A DNA stretch of 64,000 nt, from assembly GCA_009103225.1 (NCBI GenBank), contig RHPI01003330.1:76599-140598 (forward strand). The letters run 5' to 3'. The position numbers were made by a program, and so were the translations under genes. The stretch is from Chlorokybus atmophyticus. Its lineage: Eukaryota > Streptophyta > Chlorokybophyceae > Chlorokybales > Chlorokybaceae. This document shows positions 61,219 through 64,000 of this stretch, in pieces; within the stretch, counting starts at the first letter, position 1, and each line of letters begins with the position of its first letter. The notes beneath the pieces are model-generated. The model was not told where the DNA came from. It searched no databases and worked only from the letters and a program-made list of their open reading frames with translations.

Positions 61219-62049
61219 TGTAAGAGAGGAGGTGCTCCCTCCTCCCTTTAATCCCCTACCCCAACACCACCACCAGCCACCACGCCCACGACGCCGCCGC
61301 CAGGGGGAACTGCCGAAGCAGAAGATCCCCTGGCTATGGCGGTCGCTGTTAGCAGCGCCGCCATGCGGCTGATATCGACATGAGACTCATGTCTCATGTC
61401 GATATCAGTGTTACAGATAAGTAACACTACATTAGGGCCTTAACATAAGTTAACAGCCCTAATATGGCTTAATAGGGAACTGCCGAAGCAGAAGATCCCC
61501 TGGCTATGGCGGTCGCTGTTAGCAGCGCCGCCATGCGGCTGATATCGACATGAGACTCATGTCTCATGTCGATATCAGTGTTACAGATAAGTAACACTAC
61601 ATTAGGGCCTTAACATAAGTTAACAGCCCTACGATGGGGGAACTGCCGAAGCAGAAGATCCCCTGGCTATGGCGGTCGCTGTTAGCAGCGCCGCCATGCG
61701 GCTGATATCGACATGAGACTCATGTCTCATGTCGATATCAGTGTTACAGATAAGTAACACTACATTAGGGCCTTAACATAAGTTAACAGCCCTAATATGG
61801 GGGAACTGCCGAAGCAGAAGATCCCCTGGCTATGGCGGTCGCCGTTAGCAGCGCCGCCATGCGGCTGATATCGACATGAGACTCATGTCTCATGTCGATA
61901 TCAGTGTTACAGATAAGTAACACTACATTAGGGCCTTAACATAAGTTAACAGCCCTAATATGGCTTAATAGGCTGTATAATCCCGTTGGGACCCTTATTT
62001 AATCCTAAACAAGGGCGGGGAACCTCCATGGAGGTAGCACACCGTTACA
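61219..62049 (-). repeat. Gypsy-1-family LTR with fourfold internal tandem repeat
   Basis: Ends match Gypsy-1 LTRs (TGTAAGAGAGG ... CGTTACA). The segment beginning GAACTGCCGAAGCAG recurs at 61307, 61477, 61640 and 61803 (spacings 170, 163, 163). Each unit holds the same 36-bp palindrome. The normal LTR has one unit and is about 338 bp; this one is 831 bp, accounted for by three extra units. No internal Gypsy-1 sequence flanks it. Confidence 0.92.
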
Positions 62050-62079
62050 CCTCCTCCCTTCTCCCTTCCCTACACCCTC

Positions 62080-62200
62080 CCTCCTCCCGCCGTCTGGACG
62101 CTCTGCCGTCGGCCGCAGCTGCATCACTGCAGCCAGCGTTTGGGTTTGTGCCCATTGGCGCGCAGCATGCAGTCCCATGCACGGCATGCAGCACACTGCT
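62080..62200 (-). repeat. Partial dispersed repeat R1, reverse orientation
   Basis: The reverse complement contains GCATGCTGCGCGCCAATGGG followed by CACAAACCCAAACGC, matching the R1 block ATGGGCGCAAACCCTAACG with changes. Confidence 0.6.
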
Positions 62201-62921
62201 GTCGCTGCGCTGCTGTGTGCTTGCTGTGCCACTCGAACTAGTTGTCACCTACGCACTGCCTTTCACCAATTAAAACTCTCATGTTATTGGACTGCACCTG
62301 CGTCGTGCTCATGTGTAATTGTTTGGTCTTCTGCTCTGCTGGGTGTCAGCCCACATTCAAACAATCGTTAGCAGCATGTGTAGTCAAGGTTTGGATTGTT
62401 GTGGTTGTGGCGGGCTGCGCATGACGCTGCGATGTGATACTTCTCTTGCCTATGCCTTTGCACTGCAGACAAAGCAAACGCTTGTGTCGACCACAGCAAC
62501 CACAGCAACAAGCACTGATTGTGGGGCGGGGGCGCGCCGGGGGGGTGGGGGGCTAGGCTAACCTGATGCAAATGTACTCGGCATGGCTCAGTATAAGGGA
62601 GTAGGGGAGGGCAAGGGTGAGCGTAGCAGTGCCACCCGGCAGCACCGCGCAGAGAGGTGTTGGAGGCGTCCTCGCAGCCGCAAGTATGCACGTCAACTGC
62701 GACATCCAGTGCCCCCGGTATCTTTTTTTTTGCCACCACACACCTTACATCAGCAGCAGGTGCATGAGTCCATAACACAAACCATACCTAGCTACGCACG
62801 CCCAGCACCGCTCAGCATTACACAGCCACAGCACGCGCCAACTACAGAACATTCTCTAGCCACCTGAAGCAACCAGTGCCACATCATCCTTCGACACCAA
62901 CGCTCCCGTCCGCAACGCCGT
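62201..62921. other. No gene recognised
   Basis: Contains GGGGCGGGGGCGCGCCGGGGGGGTGGGG-like G-rich sequence at 62522-62550 and a T8-9 run at 62723. ORFs are compositional. Confidence 0.45.
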
Positions 62922-63780
62922 CTAGGACGGGACCGCCGCCACCGCCGCCGCCCCTCGCTCCAGCAGCGCCAGGCCCTGCGCGCACTGCAACGTCCCACTA
63001 CCCGCCGTAAAAACAGCGACATACCCACCGAGCCGGTGCATCAGCAGCCCACGCATGTACACCGCCTGTCTAGCAGCGGTCTTCAGCACCTCTGCAAAAG
63101 CCGCTCCCACCGCCCCATGGGTCTCCACCGCGAGCGGGTAAAACTTCTCTGCCAGTGGGTGGTTACTGTACTTGCGTCTCGTCGCATTCTCGGCGTCACG
63201 CGCTCCCGCTCTCGCCGGCACACCACACACCTTTATCGTCATGTCGAGGAGTTAACGGTGATCCCGCCCCGGCTCTGACGCCACGAAATCCACTCGGCGT
63301 CCATGCGTCTCACCCACATAAAGCATGTTTGCTCACGTGACACAACATACCCCGCCTCTCGCAAAATTCGTCTCGCAAGGCGTCGTGACTAGCCGTTCGC
63401 CCACGCCCCATCGGACTCCGCAACAAGTGCGTGCCCTGTAATATGAGCATGACACCACACACAGATTTTGCAACATTCTCCAGGATGGGATGCGGCATTT
63501 TAGCAAACTGCAGAGGGCCGTCCTAAATCCATCGGGCGACATGCATATGGCCGGAAATATCGGGAGCGCCGACAATCAAGCGCCCGCGCCCGTGTGCGCC
63601 GCCGACGCGCTTTGTTTTCCGCCGACGCCTCGTCCTCATAGGCGCGTACCACCTCAGCGTCGACCGTGGCACCAAGATCTTCCTAAAACGTGACCGCCGC
63701 CGTGCGCGCCAAAGCCGAAACGGAGGTAATAGTGGGCGCGCCGCCGATAGCAGCAAGTCACATGCAGCGCTCAAAGCTGA
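62922..63780 (-). pseudogene. Non-LTR retrotransposon (LINE) ORF2 C-terminal remnant
   Basis: On the minus strand, about 63430-63330: GRGRTASHDALRDEFCERRG, a pattern typical of algal LINE C-termini (R-x-H-x-x-LRD...). Then VDFVASEPGRDHR near 63270 and, from 63242, TIKVCGVPARAGARDAENAT followed by HPLAEKFYPLAVETHGAVGA and FAEVLKTAARQAVYM, ending at 62922. The phrase PLAVETHG-GA-F-EVLK is characteristic of the region after the RT in such elements. Frameshifts and a stop (near 63256) separate the pieces. RT motifs themselves would lie beyond the right edge or are lost. Family assignment is by motif memory only. Confidence 0.6.
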
Positions 63781-64000
63781 CTAAAACGGCATATAGTCAG
63801 TCGCCACTTCGTCAATAGTCGACATCAAAGCCGGCGATGGTGGTTGGACGAAGCGACGTCGCATAGGGGCGGCCACCGCGGCCCATCCACCAAGAAAAGC
63901 AGCCGGCGCATACATGTACATATTGCGTAAGCCCACCCCACCAGCCGCAACCGGCAGCAAGCAGACCTGTACGGCGGTCCTCCTGCTACGTGGCTCGAAA
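63781..64000. other. Right edge, nothing identified
   Basis: May be further decayed LINE sequence; no motif seen. Confidence 0.4.

Overview
The window is nuclear DNA of a green alga or an early-branching relative of land plants. I cannot name the species. Host genes are split by GT-AG introns, mostly phase 0 in the complex I gene, and several belong to green-lineage families: a histidine phosphotransfer protein of the cytokinin-signalling type, an FVE/MSI4-type WD40 protein, an RS2Z splicing factor with two zinc knuckles, and a chloroplast-type SRPBCC protein. The transposon mix (chromodomain Ty3 elements, copia, piggyBac, Penelope-like, LINE, miniature LTR elements) also fits a TE-rich algal genome.

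Layout: 0.4-15.2 kb is a gene block with an HPt protein (+, 5' incomplete), mitochondrial complex I 24-kDa subunit NDUFV2 (+, 9 exons), MSI4/FVE (-, 6 exons, with an unusual repeat-rich C-terminal extension), an RS2Z SR protein (-, 6 exons) and a parvulin PIN4 (+, 5 exons) diverging from it. 16.2-18.2 kb is a decayed Penelope-like reverse transcriptase (-).

From 18.3 to about 49.5 kb the sequence is almost entirely nested transposons. Gypsy-1 (18277-25176, -, chromovirus, LTRs and a perfect 5-bp target duplication) comes first. Gypsy-2 (+, 5'-truncated chromovirus) carries miniature element TRIM-A1. Gypsy-3 (31306-48882, +) appears to sit inside the 3' LTR of Gypsy-2; Gypsy-3 is split by a copia element (34750-39425, itself carrying TRIM-A2) and, further 3', by a piggyBac element (44673-47902) with TTAA duplications. 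Most of these genes are broken by stops and frameshifts.

49.5-57.3 kb returns to host sequence: a START/SRPBCC protein (-) and an F-box protein resembling FBXO31 (+), with a 201-N assembly gap in one intron. 57.3-62.1 kb is repeat-rich, ending in three tandem miniature LTR units (TRIM-B) joined exactly at the LTR boundary to a Gypsy-1-family LTR that has a fourfold internal duplication. The right edge (62.9-63.8 kb, -) is the decayed 3' end of a LINE.

The most interesting material is the miniature LTR elements. Two unrelated-looking families both carry tRNA-like A and B boxes straddling the LTR/primer-binding-site junction, one family shares LTR tip and polypurine tract with the full-length Gypsy-1 chromovirus, and the other forms a chimera with a Gypsy-1-type LTR. 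Gene calls come from splicing exons by eye and recognising family motifs; no database search was possible.
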